A stretch of 45,740 nucleotides of DNA from Bacteroidota bacterium (lineage in GTDB: Bacteria; Bacteroidota; Bacteroidia; AKYH767-A; OLB10): assembly GCA_024643795.1 (NCBI GenBank), contig JAHEMF010000005.1, positions 11,089-56,828 on the forward strand. Reading direction: 5' to 3'. The notes beneath the pieces are model-generated. The model was not told where the DNA came from and did not search any database. It worked only from the letters and a program-made list of their open reading frames with translations. Both the position numbers and the translations under genes were made by a program. This document shows, in pieces, positions 22,102-30,706 of the stretch (position 1 is the first letter of the stretch; the number at the start of each line of letters is the position of its first letter).

Positions 22102-24524
22102 TGATCAAGAATAAACACGAGAACCGCATTAACAACGATGAAATAGATCTTAGTTGGTTTGTTGCTGAGATAGTTGCTCACCGGTTTTGGTATATATCGG
22201 CATTTTTGATCGCCATAATAGCGGGCATGGTATACATAAAGTTCACTCATGAGGTGTATGAGGCGTCTTCATCTATACTCATTAAGGAGAATAGTAAAAG
22301 CTCTGTAGATATTAATGATTTCATGGCTGGTGATCTTTTTGGCGATCAGGCCAACATCGCTACCGAAAAAGGTATTCTTGCCTCACGCAGTGTAATGCGT
22401 GAAACTATCAAGAGTCTTGATCTGGGCATCACTTATGTCAATGCCTCAGTTTTTCCATCCAGGCATATGTACAATAATCAACCTTTCCTGGTTGTAATGG
22501 ACAGTGCAAACAGCATTAATACCTTATTTGAAGATGTGTCTTTTGCTGTCACCTATATCAATGATGATAAATTTGTTGTCAGTATTGATGTGGATGAAAA
22601 GACACTAGAAGATTTTCACTTCGAACAGGAAGGTACCTATGGAACCAGATTTAGTTCACCTTACTTTGGGTTCACCATTGAGAAAAATCCGGGACTTGAT
22701 TACAATACTGATTTCACGCAGTTCGAATTCATTATTAATGATGAAGAAGGCCAGATCAGCGAATACCTGTCTCAGCTAAAGGTTGAGTCGCCGGATAAAG
22801 ATGCCTCAATAATTAGATTGTATTTCAGAGACAAATTGCCTGCTAGAGCACGTGATGTACTCAATACAATAGGAAAGGTGTATATAGACCTTGATATTCA
22901 GGATAAGACATCAGTGGCCTCGCTAACATTGAAGTTCGTAGATGAGCAGTTATCTCAAACCAGCAAGGTAGTTCGTGATATTGAATCAGAATTGCAGGTT
23001 TTTAAAGAGTCGAACAAGACAGTGAACCTTAGTGAAGAATCGCGATCCATTCTTGAGAAAGCCAATACTATTGAGATTGAGAAGAAGAAGTCTGACATAG
23101 ATCTCCAGTCGCTTAACAATTTACTTGAGTATGTGAGTTCAAACCGTGATATGACAGAGCTTGCACCTTCAACATTGGGAATTCCTGACCCTTTATTGGT
23201 AGAGCTTATTGCCAACTATCAAACATTGCAGGAGCGAAGGCAGAGTATTTCGTACGGTGTTAAGAATGAAACACCTGCTGTTAAGGTTATTGATAAGCAG
23301 ATAGCAGATACACGGGCATCGATCATTGAGAATATTAAATCAATTCGTGCCAACATGGCACTCACTAATAAATCGCTTGCCAAACAGTTAGCAGGTTATG
23401 AGGCACAGATAAGGCAGATGCCGGAGATCGAGCGAGAGCTTTTATCAATTCAAAGAAAATTTGATGTAAACCAAAATATTTACATCTATCTGCTTCAAAA
23501 GAAAGCAGAAACAAGTATTGCAAAAGCTGCCGCTATTTCTGATAATAAGGTGTTGGATGAAGCTGTTTTGGCAGAAGAGCCGGTTGAGCCTAATAAAAAG
23601 ATAGTATTATCAGTATTGCTCATGGCCGCTTTGTTGATACCAAGTTTGCTGATATTCATACGTAAGCTCTTTAAAACCACTATTGGTAATAAAGAAGAGA
23701 TAAGCAAGCTTACCAACATCCCAATACTGGGTGCAATTGGTCATGCTCCCAAGGCTGACAACCTTGTTGTACATCACAGACCCAAGTCAGGTATTGCAGA
23801 ATCATTCAGGTCTGTTAGAACAAACCTGCAGTTCCTGGGAAGCCAGGGAGGAAACAAGGTTATTCTTATCACAAGTTCGGTAGGCGGGGAAGGAAAATCT
23901 TTTGTTACTATCAACCTTGCATGTGTTTTTGCCATGCAAAACTATAAGGTGGTAATAGTGGGTGTAGATCTGCGTAAGCCAAAACTGTTTCAGGATTTCG
24001 ATTTGAAAAATGATAAAGGTGTGAGCAGTTTTCTGATAGGTCAAAATTCACTCGACGATATTATTCAGCATACACCTATACAAAATCTTGACCTTATTCC
24101 TTCAGGCCCTGTTCCTCCTAACCCTGCTGAATTGGTAAGTAAAAAAGAAATGGCCATTCTTTTAAATGAACTTCAGTCTCGTTATGATTATATCATTGTT
24201 GACACACCACCGCTTGGTATTGTCAGTGATGCGATGATACTTATGAAACACAGTCATATCAATGCGTATATAGTAAGAGAGAATTATACCCGTAAGGAAC
24301 ATATTGAAAATCTCGATCAATATTTTGAGGAAGGCAAATTCAATAACTTATCTATCATTCTTAACGATTCGGGTTTCAGCAGCACCTATGGATCAAGTTA
24401 TGGTTATACATACGGTTACCATACCGGAAACGGATATTATGATGATGAATACTCAATTAATGGAGAAAGAAAAAAAGGAGTGTTCGGATTCAGAAAGAAA
24501 AATGGTGTAAAGTCTGAAAATTAA
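22098..24524 (+). CDS. Wzc-like polysaccharide co-polymerase / tyrosine autokinase
   Basis: An 808-residue inner-membrane protein: Wzz domain with a first helix at about 33-52, a long periplasmic coiled-coil region (about 270-480, including the GNVR-type area around MPEIERELLSIQRKFD), a second helix at about 505-525, and a cytoplasmic BY-kinase domain (about 560-770). Walker A is VGGEGKSF (about 595-602), the second Walker-like strand reads VVIVGVDLRKP, and IVDTPPLGIVSD is Walker B. The tail is Tyr-rich (YGSSYGYTYGYHTGNGYY, about 760-785), the expected autophosphorylation cluster. Walker A' lacks the first Asp of the usual DxDxR. The stop codon shares the four bases TTAA with the convergent gene. 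Confidence 0.9.
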   Translation: MMIKNKHENRINNDEIDLSWFVAEIVAHRFWYISAFLIAIIAGMVYIKFTHEVYEASSSILIKENSKSSVDINDFMAGDLFGDQANIATEKGILASRSVMRETIKSLDLGITYVNASVFPSRHMYNNQPFLVVMDSANSINTLFEDVSFAVTYINDDKFVVSIDVDEKTLEDFHFEQEGTYGTRFSSPYFGFTIEKNPGLDYNTDFTQFEFIINDEEGQISEYLSQLKVESPDKDASIIRLYFRDKLPARARDVLNTIGKVYIDLDIQDKTSVASLTLKFVDEQLSQTSKVVRDIESELQVFKESNKTVNLSEESRSILEKANTIEIEKKKSDIDLQSLNNLLEYVSSNRDMTELAPSTLGIPDPLLVELIANYQTLQERRQSISYGVKNETPAVKVIDKQIADTRASIIENIKSIRANMALTNKSLAKQLAGYEAQIRQMPEIERELLSIQRKFDVNQNIYIYLLQKKAETSIAKAAAISDNKVLDEAVLAEEPVEPNKKIVLSVLLMAALLIPSLLIFIRKLFKTTIGNKEEISKLTNIPILGAIGHAPKADNLVVHHRPKSGIAESFRSVRTNLQFLGSQGGNKVILITSSVGGEGKSFVTINLACVFAMQNYKVVIVGVDLRKPKLFQDFDLKNDKGVSSFLIGQNSLDDIIQHTPIQNLDLIPSGPVPPNPAELVSKKEMAILLNELQSRYDYIIVDTPPLGIVSDAMILMKHSHINAYIVRENYTRKEHIENLDQYFEEGKFNNLSIILNDSGFSSTYGSSYGYTYGYHTGNGYYDDEYSINGERKKGVFGFRKKNGVKSEN

Positions 24525-25639
24525 TTCAGCGGCACACTAAAAACCCTGTGGATCTTCTTGTATTGTCCTCCTAGCCTTTTCATTAAGTTTCGGTAACTCT
24601 TATTGGTGTCGTGAATCAAGTTGCTGTCAATCTTCAACAATCCGTTTTTTCTGGCTTCATCACAAAGCATCAGCATTAAAGATGCTTCCAGTCCCTTGCA
24701 GCGGTACTTCACGTCAATGGTACAAAGGATCAGATCCAGGGTGTCAGCTTTTCTTTTTGCCCTTGAAAGGTGGTAGCTGTTTAAAACAGAACTTTTGCCG
24801 TTGCACTTTTTCAGTCCTTCACTCAGATTAGGTACAGCTATGACTAGTCCGGCAATGTTGGCTGACTGGTCAGTTGCTATTTTGATAAAAGCAGGGTCAA
24901 GCACTCTCATATATTCTGCCCATATTTTATCCATTTCAATTTTGCTTATCGGTGAGTACGAAAACAGGTTATTATGGTTGGCATTAAGAAATTGTCTTAT
25001 AGGTTCTTTCCAAACCTGTAATTTTTTGTGACCCTTGAATTGCAGTATTTCTAGGCGGCTATATTTTTTAACTCTGTCAGCAATTCTTCTGAGGTCAAGA
25101 GGGTCTGATTTAGAGAGCTCAATGATATAGCTGAAAAGGTCGAATTTGATTCGGACATTATTAGTATGGAGTGCTGCCGGCACGTGCGACAGCAGCGCAG
25201 GAGCATTGTACGCCGGCAAATGGCTGATACCATATATAAGTAAACCTTGCGGGTCACGATAAGTAAACCCATAAGGACCGAAAACTTCAGTTGCAGCCTT
25301 CTTTTTTGCCCATTCGGCAACTGATGTCAGGAGTTTTTGACAAACATCTATCGAGTCTGTACAATCAAGTTGAAAAAAGCGGGCAGTTTTAGAATATTCG
25401 TTTTGAGGGTGTAAGAAAATACCCATGATCCTTCCTACGCATTCTTCATTTTCAAACGCCAGGAATCTTATAGTGTCGCTTTCTCTTAGAAGGTCATTTT
25501 TGGTCGGATCATGAAAATCATGTTCGCTGTCAATAAAAGGAGGTACATATATTTTATTCTCCCGGTTCAGGTGAAACGGAAGTTTTATATAAATGTCTGA
25601 TTGTTCGGGGGATTTTACTTCGGTTATCTCAATGGCCAT
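24521..25639 (-). CDS. GNAT-like acyltransferase (YghO-type)
   Basis: A 372-residue soluble protein with two GNAT-like halves. The N-terminal half contains FLAFENEECVGRIMGIF, a typical GNAT beta4 region, and EVFGPYGFTYRDPQGLLI. The C-terminal half contains TLDLILCTIDVKYRCKGLEA and a following helix, then SYRNLMKRLGGQYKKIHRVF, like a second acetyl-CoA-binding region. Long proteins of this type are seen in many bacteria, often without a known substrate. Its proximity to capsule-type genes is suggestive only. It converges on the Wzc-like gene and shares its stop bases. Confidence 0.65.
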   Translation of the reverse strand: MAIEITEVKSPEQSDIYIKLPFHLNRENKIYVPPFIDSEHDFHDPTKNDLLRESDTIRFLAFENEECVGRIMGIFLHPQNEYSKTARFFQLDCTDSIDVCQKLLTSVAEWAKKKAATEVFGPYGFTYRDPQGLLIYGISHLPAYNAPALLSHVPAALHTNNVRIKFDLFSYIIELSKSDPLDLRRIADRVKKYSRLEILQFKGHKKLQVWKEPIRQFLNANHNNLFSYSPISKIEMDKIWAEYMRVLDPAFIKIATDQSANIAGLVIAVPNLSEGLKKCNGKSSVLNSYHLSRAKRKADTLDLILCTIDVKYRCKGLEASLMLMLCDEARKNGLLKIDSNLIHDTNKSYRNLMKRLGGQYKKIHRVFSVPLN

Positions 25640-25732
25640 GCGGGTCTAAAATTAACACACTTTTTTAAACATAGTGAAACATGGTATTCAGATATCTGGC
25701 TTTGAAAAGATAACTCCTAAAAAATGGATCTC

Positions 25733-27340
25733 TCATCGGATCAAATTTATTATTCCGGTATAAAATTCAGTTTTGGTCAACACTTTATAGATGTATGTGC
25801 CAACCGGAAGGGATTTTCCACTTGAAGAACGTCCATTCCAGCCTGACCGAATTGTGTTCGACTGAAAAAGCACCTCTCCCCATCTGTTATAGATCAACAA
25901 AGTGTAGTCGCCTTCAACATCACCATAAGGCTGCCAGATGTCATTGATACCATTGTCGTCTGGTGTAAATGCATTGGGCATATATAGATGGTGCTGATCA
26001 CATGCATCAGCACCTTTGACCATCATTGTATCTGTAAGTTCATATTCACAACCGAAATCATCGGTAACAAGTAATGAGAACATGTGGTAACCAGGTTCAT
26101 TGAACACGTGTGAAACGGAAGAGGAGTTATAACTGACATTATCCAAAACCCAATTCCAGGATACCGGTATCGAAAATCCGGAAGTAACCGACGATGTCAA
26201 AAGAACTTCTTTTCCTTCGCAGATCTCCGGAACCAAGACAGTAGCATTAAGATCAGACCCGGCAATAATTTGTAAACTGGTTGAGTCAGTGCATCCACCT
26301 TGAGTAGTTACCGTAAGGGTGACGTTGTAAATACCCGGTTGGACATATGCATGCAATGGGTCGGTGCCGGTTACGGAGGTGCCATCACCAAAATCCCAAT
26401 AATAGGTGTTATTTGAAGCATTGTTTAATCCAATATAAAACTGATTCAACAGTTCACAGTTCTTGTCAGTTGTAAATTCTGTAACAGGCAAAAGATCTTT
26501 AATATCAGTTTCCAGGATCACTTCACAACCCATATCCCCCGAAAGGGAAACCTGAAACATATCAGGTGATTGAGCAACAGGAAATTGAATGGAAGCTGTA
26601 GTGTCTCCGGTCATCCAAGATGTATAGAACCCTCCCGGTACCGAGAGAGTAACCATTCCGATAGAATCGCAAACAGTTGAATTTATCTCAGCTGAAAGAA
26701 GTCTTGCATCTACGTAAGCATATCCAAAATGTCCTCCTGGTTCACAGTCGCCCGTAACAAAAGTTAATGTAAGCTGCTGGCCTGCGAAATTCCTTAAGTC
26801 AACCAGAGAGGTGGTCCATGGAAGGAATTGAATAATACCATTAGATTGAAACGGTATAGAGGGATCACCTGCAATGATCTCCATATCACACCCGATGTTA
26901 ACACCTGCAGAGTCTTCAATAGAAAAAGAGAATCTGGGTTGTTTAACAGTTGGGTGAGGATAATTTTCCAGTATCACTGCATAGCTTACTTCAATGATCG
27001 TGGATGTGGAAGGGACTATAAAATTATATTTAAGTTTTTCAGACTCAGCACTGGGGTCTGCATTGCCAAGTTTGCAGGAGTAGTTACTTCCCGGTGATAC
27101 GGCTGTTACAAGATTAAAAGTATTGGTATCAGTCATTAATCCGCTTGTGATACCATGTTGTGTTGATACAAAGCCTGTGGAAGAAATATTAACCGGACAG
27201 CAAGTTCCTGTGTATGCATCCCATCCGTTGAAACTACCACTTTCAAATCCGATGTTAGTATTGTTTTGAGCAAAGGCAAAAACCGAGGTTAAAATAAAAA
27301 CCCCTATTGAAAAGAAGTATTTTGGATCAACCGGAATCAA
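25733..27340 (-). CDS. Secreted PKD-domain protein with T9SS type B (gliding-motility C-terminal) signal
   Basis: A 535-residue exported protein. No ATG precedes the signal peptide in this frame, so the start is a TTG (27338-27340) before PVDPKYFFSIGVFILTS, with cleavage after AFAQ. The N-terminal half (about 30-220) resembles an adhesin or carbohydrate-binding jelly-roll module. PKD domains follow at about 290-370 (YYWDFGDGTSVTGTDPLHAY) and about 370-450 (SHVFNEPGYHMFSLLV). The last ~85 residues (MPNAFTPDDNGINDIWQPYG, then LLIYNRWGEVLFQS, GWNGRSSSGKSLPVGTYIY) are the type B sorting domain. Type B cargo is usually surface associated. No partner outer-membrane PorP/SprF-like gene is adjacent. 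Confidence 0.87.
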   Translation of the reverse strand: MIPVDPKYFFSIGVFILTSVFAFAQNNTNIGFESGSFNGWDAYTGTCCPVNISSTGFVSTQHGITSGLMTDTNTFNLVTAVSPGSNYSCKLGNADPSAESEKLKYNFIVPSTSTIIEVSYAVILENYPHPTVKQPRFSFSIEDSAGVNIGCDMEIIAGDPSIPFQSNGIIQFLPWTTSLVDLRNFAGQQLTLTFVTGDCEPGGHFGYAYVDARLLSAEINSTVCDSIGMVTLSVPGGFYTSWMTGDTTASIQFPVAQSPDMFQVSLSGDMGCEVILETDIKDLLPVTEFTTDKNCELLNQFYIGLNNASNNTYYWDFGDGTSVTGTDPLHAYVQPGIYNVTLTVTTQGGCTDSTSLQIIAGSDLNATVLVPEICEGKEVLLTSSVTSGFSIPVSWNWVLDNVSYNSSSVSHVFNEPGYHMFSLLVTDDFGCEYELTDTMMVKGADACDQHHLYMPNAFTPDDNGINDIWQPYGDVEGDYTLLIYNRWGEVLFQSNTIRSGWNGRSSSGKSLPVGTYIYKVLTKTEFYTGIINLIR

Positions 27341-27414
27341 GTTTAGGATAGTAATTAATTCATACTGAAATGACTTACTCCAATGAATTTACGAAAAAAA
27401 AGGTTGTACAGTAC

Positions 27415-28473
27415 TTAAAACTTTAAATGTTCCAGTTTTCTGACATCTAAAATTTTCACCTGACCGGCTTTGAGGTCTATCAGCCCTTCTTCTTTAAAGT
27501 CGGATAAGGTTCTGATGAGTGACTCTGTGGCGGTTCCAACCACGTTTGAAAGGTCCTCTCTTGAAATGAAGATGAGATTTGGGTCGTTGATGTTGTTTCC
27601 ATTGCGGCTGAATAACATTAACAGTGCTTCCGCAACTCTTTTTCTAACAGAATTATAAGCAAGGCTCAGCAAACGATCTTCTTTTTCAACAAGATTATTG
27701 GAAAGCAGTTTGATGAATTTGTTGGCTACTTCACGATTGGAATAAAGTAAATGTGTGAAATCGGCGCGGTTTATCATGCAAATTTCTGAGTCTTCCAAAG
27801 CAGCAGCCGATTCTGTGAAGTTCGTGTCTTCAAGTACAGCAGTGTAGCCAATGAAGTCACCGGCAGCGTATATGCCGGTAATGTATTCTTTGCCGTCTTC
27901 GTTTATCTTGTAAGTTTTCACTTTCCCGGAATGAATGAAAAAAATACCGTTAGGGTAAGTGCCTTCATTGAAGATCTCTTCCTTTTTCTTGTAATGTCTG
28001 CACTTTCGTTCTCCTGTAAGTTTAATGAGTGGTTCAATAGATTCTGCCTGATTGAAGAAATTTTCGAGTCCTTCAATATTTTTTACTAATTCTTTTTTAA
28101 GTGATACAGATTTTTTGATTCTTGTTTCAATGGCATCAAGCAATTCAACATCATTAAAAGGCTTAGTAATGTAGTCATCAGCTCCTAAATTCATGCCTTT
28201 TCGAAAATCGTCTTTCTCGGCTTTTGCAGTAAGGAAAATAAAAGGCACTCCTGATGTTTTGGAGTTTTTACTTAAAATGTGAAGCACACCATATCCATCC
28301 AGTTCTGGCATCATTACATCGCATACAATAAGATCGGGTGGTGTTTTAAGAGCAAGATCAACTCCGATCTTGCCATTTTCTGCTGAAGCAACAACGTACC
28401 CGGCAAGCTCAAGGATCTCTGCAATGTTATCCCTCATTTCGGCGTTATCTTCTATCAGTAATATTTTTTTCAT
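27415..28473 (-). CDS. Response regulator: receiver domain fused to a CRP/FNR-type regulator
   Basis: From ATG MKKILLIEDN the protein is 352 residues; a longer in-frame start at 28548 would add 25 unlikely residues and overlap the kinase gene. The receiver domain (1-120) has Asp9, phosphoacceptor Asp52 in IVCDVMMPELDG, and a TKPF Lys. It is followed by a cyclic-nucleotide-binding-like barrel (about 140-250; GIFFIHSGKVKTYK, GDFIGYTAVLED) and a CRP-type winged helix (about 265-345; ISREDLSNVVGTATESLIRT). FNR's four-cysteine cluster is absent, so oxygen sensing through Fe-S is unlikely; whether it binds a nucleotide is unclear. The sensor kinase upstream is the evident partner. Confidence 0.88.
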   Translation of the reverse strand: MKKILLIEDNAEMRDNIAEILELAGYVVASAENGKIGVDLALKTPPDLIVCDVMMPELDGYGVLHILSKNSKTSGVPFIFLTAKAEKDDFRKGMNLGADDYITKPFNDVELLDAIETRIKKSVSLKKELVKNIEGLENFFNQAESIEPLIKLTGERKCRHYKKKEEIFNEGTYPNGIFFIHSGKVKTYKINEDGKEYITGIYAAGDFIGYTAVLEDTNFTESAAALEDSEICMINRADFTHLLYSNREVANKFIKLLSNNLVEKEDRLLSLAYNSVRKRVAEALLMLFSRNGNNINDPNLIFISREDLSNVVGTATESLIRTLSDFKEEGLIDLKAGQVKILDVRKLEHLKF

Positions 28474-28519
28474 AAGTATGTCTGGCAGGTCGCTAAAATA
28501 AGAATAATTGTATTGAGTG

Positions 28520-30565
28520 TTAGTATGAAATATCACCATCAGCGACAATCAATCGAGGCAGTTTCACAATGAATTCAGTACCCTTTTCGGGGATGCTTAC
28601 AAATGAAGCTGTACCATTCATCAACTCGGCATACTTTTTCACTATGTTCAGCCCCAGTCCTGTACCTTGGATGTTTGAAGCATTGCCGGCTCGGAAAAAG
28701 CGTTCAAATATATGTTGTTGTTCAGACTCCGGAATGCCAATACCTTGATCTTTAACACCTAGTGTAAGGGTGTTGTTGGCAATAGTTGTGCTGAACTCAA
28801 TCTCTGTGGATTCACCTGAATATTTTATTGCATTAGTGAGTAGATTCAGGCATATATTTCGGGTGAGGTTTTTATCGAGCACAACAAGTTCTTCTGTGCC
28901 TGAGTGGTTGTAAATGATCTCCTGACCTTTTTTGGTCATCTCCTTTAATTCATTTACCACATCATTGGCAAATGAAACAATGTTAAACTTTGAAGGATTG
29001 TACTGTATCTTGCCTTCTTCAAGGCGCCCTAGTGATAAGAAATCATTAAGTATGGATGTAAGGTTGTTCACAGATGACTTTATCCTTTCAATGTGTTTAA
29101 TTTTTTTCTCAGTCTGATCAGGCTCATTATATTTTGAAATAAGAGATACAGATGATAAAATTGTACTCAGTGGAGTTCTGAATTCATGAGAAGCCATGGT
29201 AACGAATCTTGATTTTAATTCACCGAGCTCTTTCTCTTTGCTCAGCGCCTGTGCAAGTTCTTCACTGCTTAGTCTTACTTTTTCCTCAGCCTCTTTTCTT
29301 TCTTTCACTTCAACCGCTAGGTCCTGATTGGCAGATTCCAGTTTGCGAATTGCAGCAGCCAGCTCTTCAGTTCTTTGTTGAACCCGGGCTTCAAGTTCTT
29401 CATTGAGTTTTTGTACTTCCTCAGCAGATACCTTAAGGTCGTTATGTGCTTGTTCAAGCAAAATTTGTTGCTGTTTTCTTTCAGTGATGTCCTCGCCCGC
29501 ACTTAACATTGCTACCGGATTCCCTTTTTCGTCTCTAATGAGTGACGATTTCCAGAGCATCAGCTTGCTATCACCATCTTTGGTGATCACTTTATTTTCT
29601 ATATCACCCCTAAGCCCATCTGTGCCGCTCATTATTTTGTTGAATGTTTCATGTGCCTGAGGCCGTTGATCTTCAGGAAGTAGCATATCAACCCAATTTT
29701 TATTGATCAGATCCGATTCACCATACCCCAGAATACGACTACCATTTTGATTTATCAAAGTGATAAGACCTTGTGAATTAAGCACCACAAATACAACCGG
29801 AGCAATATCAAGATACATTTGTGCGAGTTCCTTTTCGTGTCGTATCTGACGTTCTGATTTTCTTCTTTCAGTAATATCAATAATGAAGGCTATAACAAAA
29901 TTTCCTTCAGATGTTTTAAAGTTGCTTAAGCTTATCTCAACCGGAAATTCGTCACCTGATTTTTTTCTTCCATGAAGCGGGTTTCCTCCACCCATAGGTC
30001 GCGGACGTGGAGCCTTACTGTACTTTTCTCGGTGCTTGACATGTCTTTCTGAAACACTTTCAGGTATAAGGATTTCAATTTTTCTGTTTAATAACTCACC
30101 TTTTGTATATCCAAACATTTCTTCTGCCATTGGATTAGCCATAATGATTGTACCAGATGAATCGGCAATGATTATGCCTTCAGTAGCATACTCAAACAAT
30201 GCTCGAAGACGTTCACGATTTTTTGAATCTTCATTTACTCCTGCCTTATATCTTAGTATAAAATAAACAGCAAACCAAACTCCTGCAAGGTTGCTTATAA
30301 CCTGGATGATCATAGGGCTTGAAAGCTGCTCGAAATTTGTAAGTATTCCGGCGACCTGTAAAAAGGTTGTAAGTATTCCGGTAGCAACTGTGATCTTTTG
30401 CCCGTATTGAAAAAGTGTTAATAATACAGTTGCTACATATAGTATAGACAAACCGTTTCCGGGTAATAAATAATTATCCAGTATAAAAATAGCGATGTTG
30501 GATAAGGCAACCAATGAGATAACCTCCACTTTTCCAACTTTTCTGTTATTTTTTTTCAGAGCCAT
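28520..30565 (-). CDS. PAS-domain sensor histidine kinase
   Basis: A 681-residue membrane kinase: four N-terminal helices (about 14-108), two PAS domains (about 118-235 with GTIIMANPMAEEMFGYTKGE; about 245-365 with GLITLINQNGSRILGYGESD), a long coiled coil (about 370-445), dimerisation/phosphoacceptor His460 in FVTMASHEFRTPLS, N-box NICLNLLTNAIKYS, G1 VKDQGIGIPE and G2 GTGLGLNIVKKY. All motifs are intact. PAS domains often bind haem, flavin or small molecules, and the ligand here is unknown. It lies 46 nt upstream of the receiver-CRP gene and diverges from the persulfide dioxygenase gene, which makes redox or sulfide sensing a reasonable inference. Confidence 0.92.
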   Translation of the reverse strand: MALKKNNRKVGKVEVISLVALSNIAIFILDNYLLPGNGLSILYVATVLLTLFQYGQKITVATGILTTFLQVAGILTNFEQLSSPMIIQVISNLAGVWFAVYFILRYKAGVNEDSKNRERLRALFEYATEGIIIADSSGTIIMANPMAEEMFGYTKGELLNRKIEILIPESVSERHVKHREKYSKAPRPRPMGGGNPLHGRKKSGDEFPVEISLSNFKTSEGNFVIAFIIDITERRKSERQIRHEKELAQMYLDIAPVVFVVLNSQGLITLINQNGSRILGYGESDLINKNWVDMLLPEDQRPQAHETFNKIMSGTDGLRGDIENKVITKDGDSKLMLWKSSLIRDEKGNPVAMLSAGEDITERKQQQILLEQAHNDLKVSAEEVQKLNEELEARVQQRTEELAAAIRKLESANQDLAVEVKERKEAEEKVRLSSEELAQALSKEKELGELKSRFVTMASHEFRTPLSTILSSVSLISKYNEPDQTEKKIKHIERIKSSVNNLTSILNDFLSLGRLEEGKIQYNPSKFNIVSFANDVVNELKEMTKKGQEIIYNHSGTEELVVLDKNLTRNICLNLLTNAIKYSGESTEIEFSTTIANNTLTLGVKDQGIGIPESEQQHIFERFFRAGNASNIQGTGLGLNIVKKYAELMNGTASFVSIPEKGTEFIVKLPRLIVADGDISY

Positions 30566-30572
30566 AACACTG

Positions 30573-30580
30573 CAAACATA
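30573..30580 (-). promoter_or_regulatory. -7 box immediately before the PAS kinase gene
   Basis: On the minus strand TATGTTTG, followed by CA as often seen in Bacteroidota promoters, lies only 7 nt before the ATG. Transcription would begin at or next to the start codon, giving a leaderless mRNA. No clear -33 TTTG was found at the usual 19-nt spacing. Confidence 0.45.
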
Positions 30581-30693
30581 CAGATTCAGCTTTTTGGAAC
30601 CACCCTGAATCTTACATTTCGGCTACACTGGAACGTGGTTTTGATGATAAAAATCAGCTTTTGTGGCGCAGGCATCCTCTATTTTTATCGTCC

Positions 30694-30699
30694 GGAGGT
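30694..30699 (+). promoter_or_regulatory. Shine-Dalgarno sequence for the persulfide dioxygenase
   Basis: GGAGGT lies 7 nt before ATG 30707, an optimal spacing. It decides this start over the in-frame ATG at 30635. Such a strong site is unusual among the genes of this window. Confidence 0.7.
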
Positions 30700-30706
30700 A
30701 AAAAAT

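Noticed and set aside
30641-30657. TTGAT-N7-ATCAG resembling an FNR/CRP site before the persulfide dioxygenase
   Set aside because: The spacing is 7 instead of 4 and the outer base does not match, so the fit is too weak to call a site.
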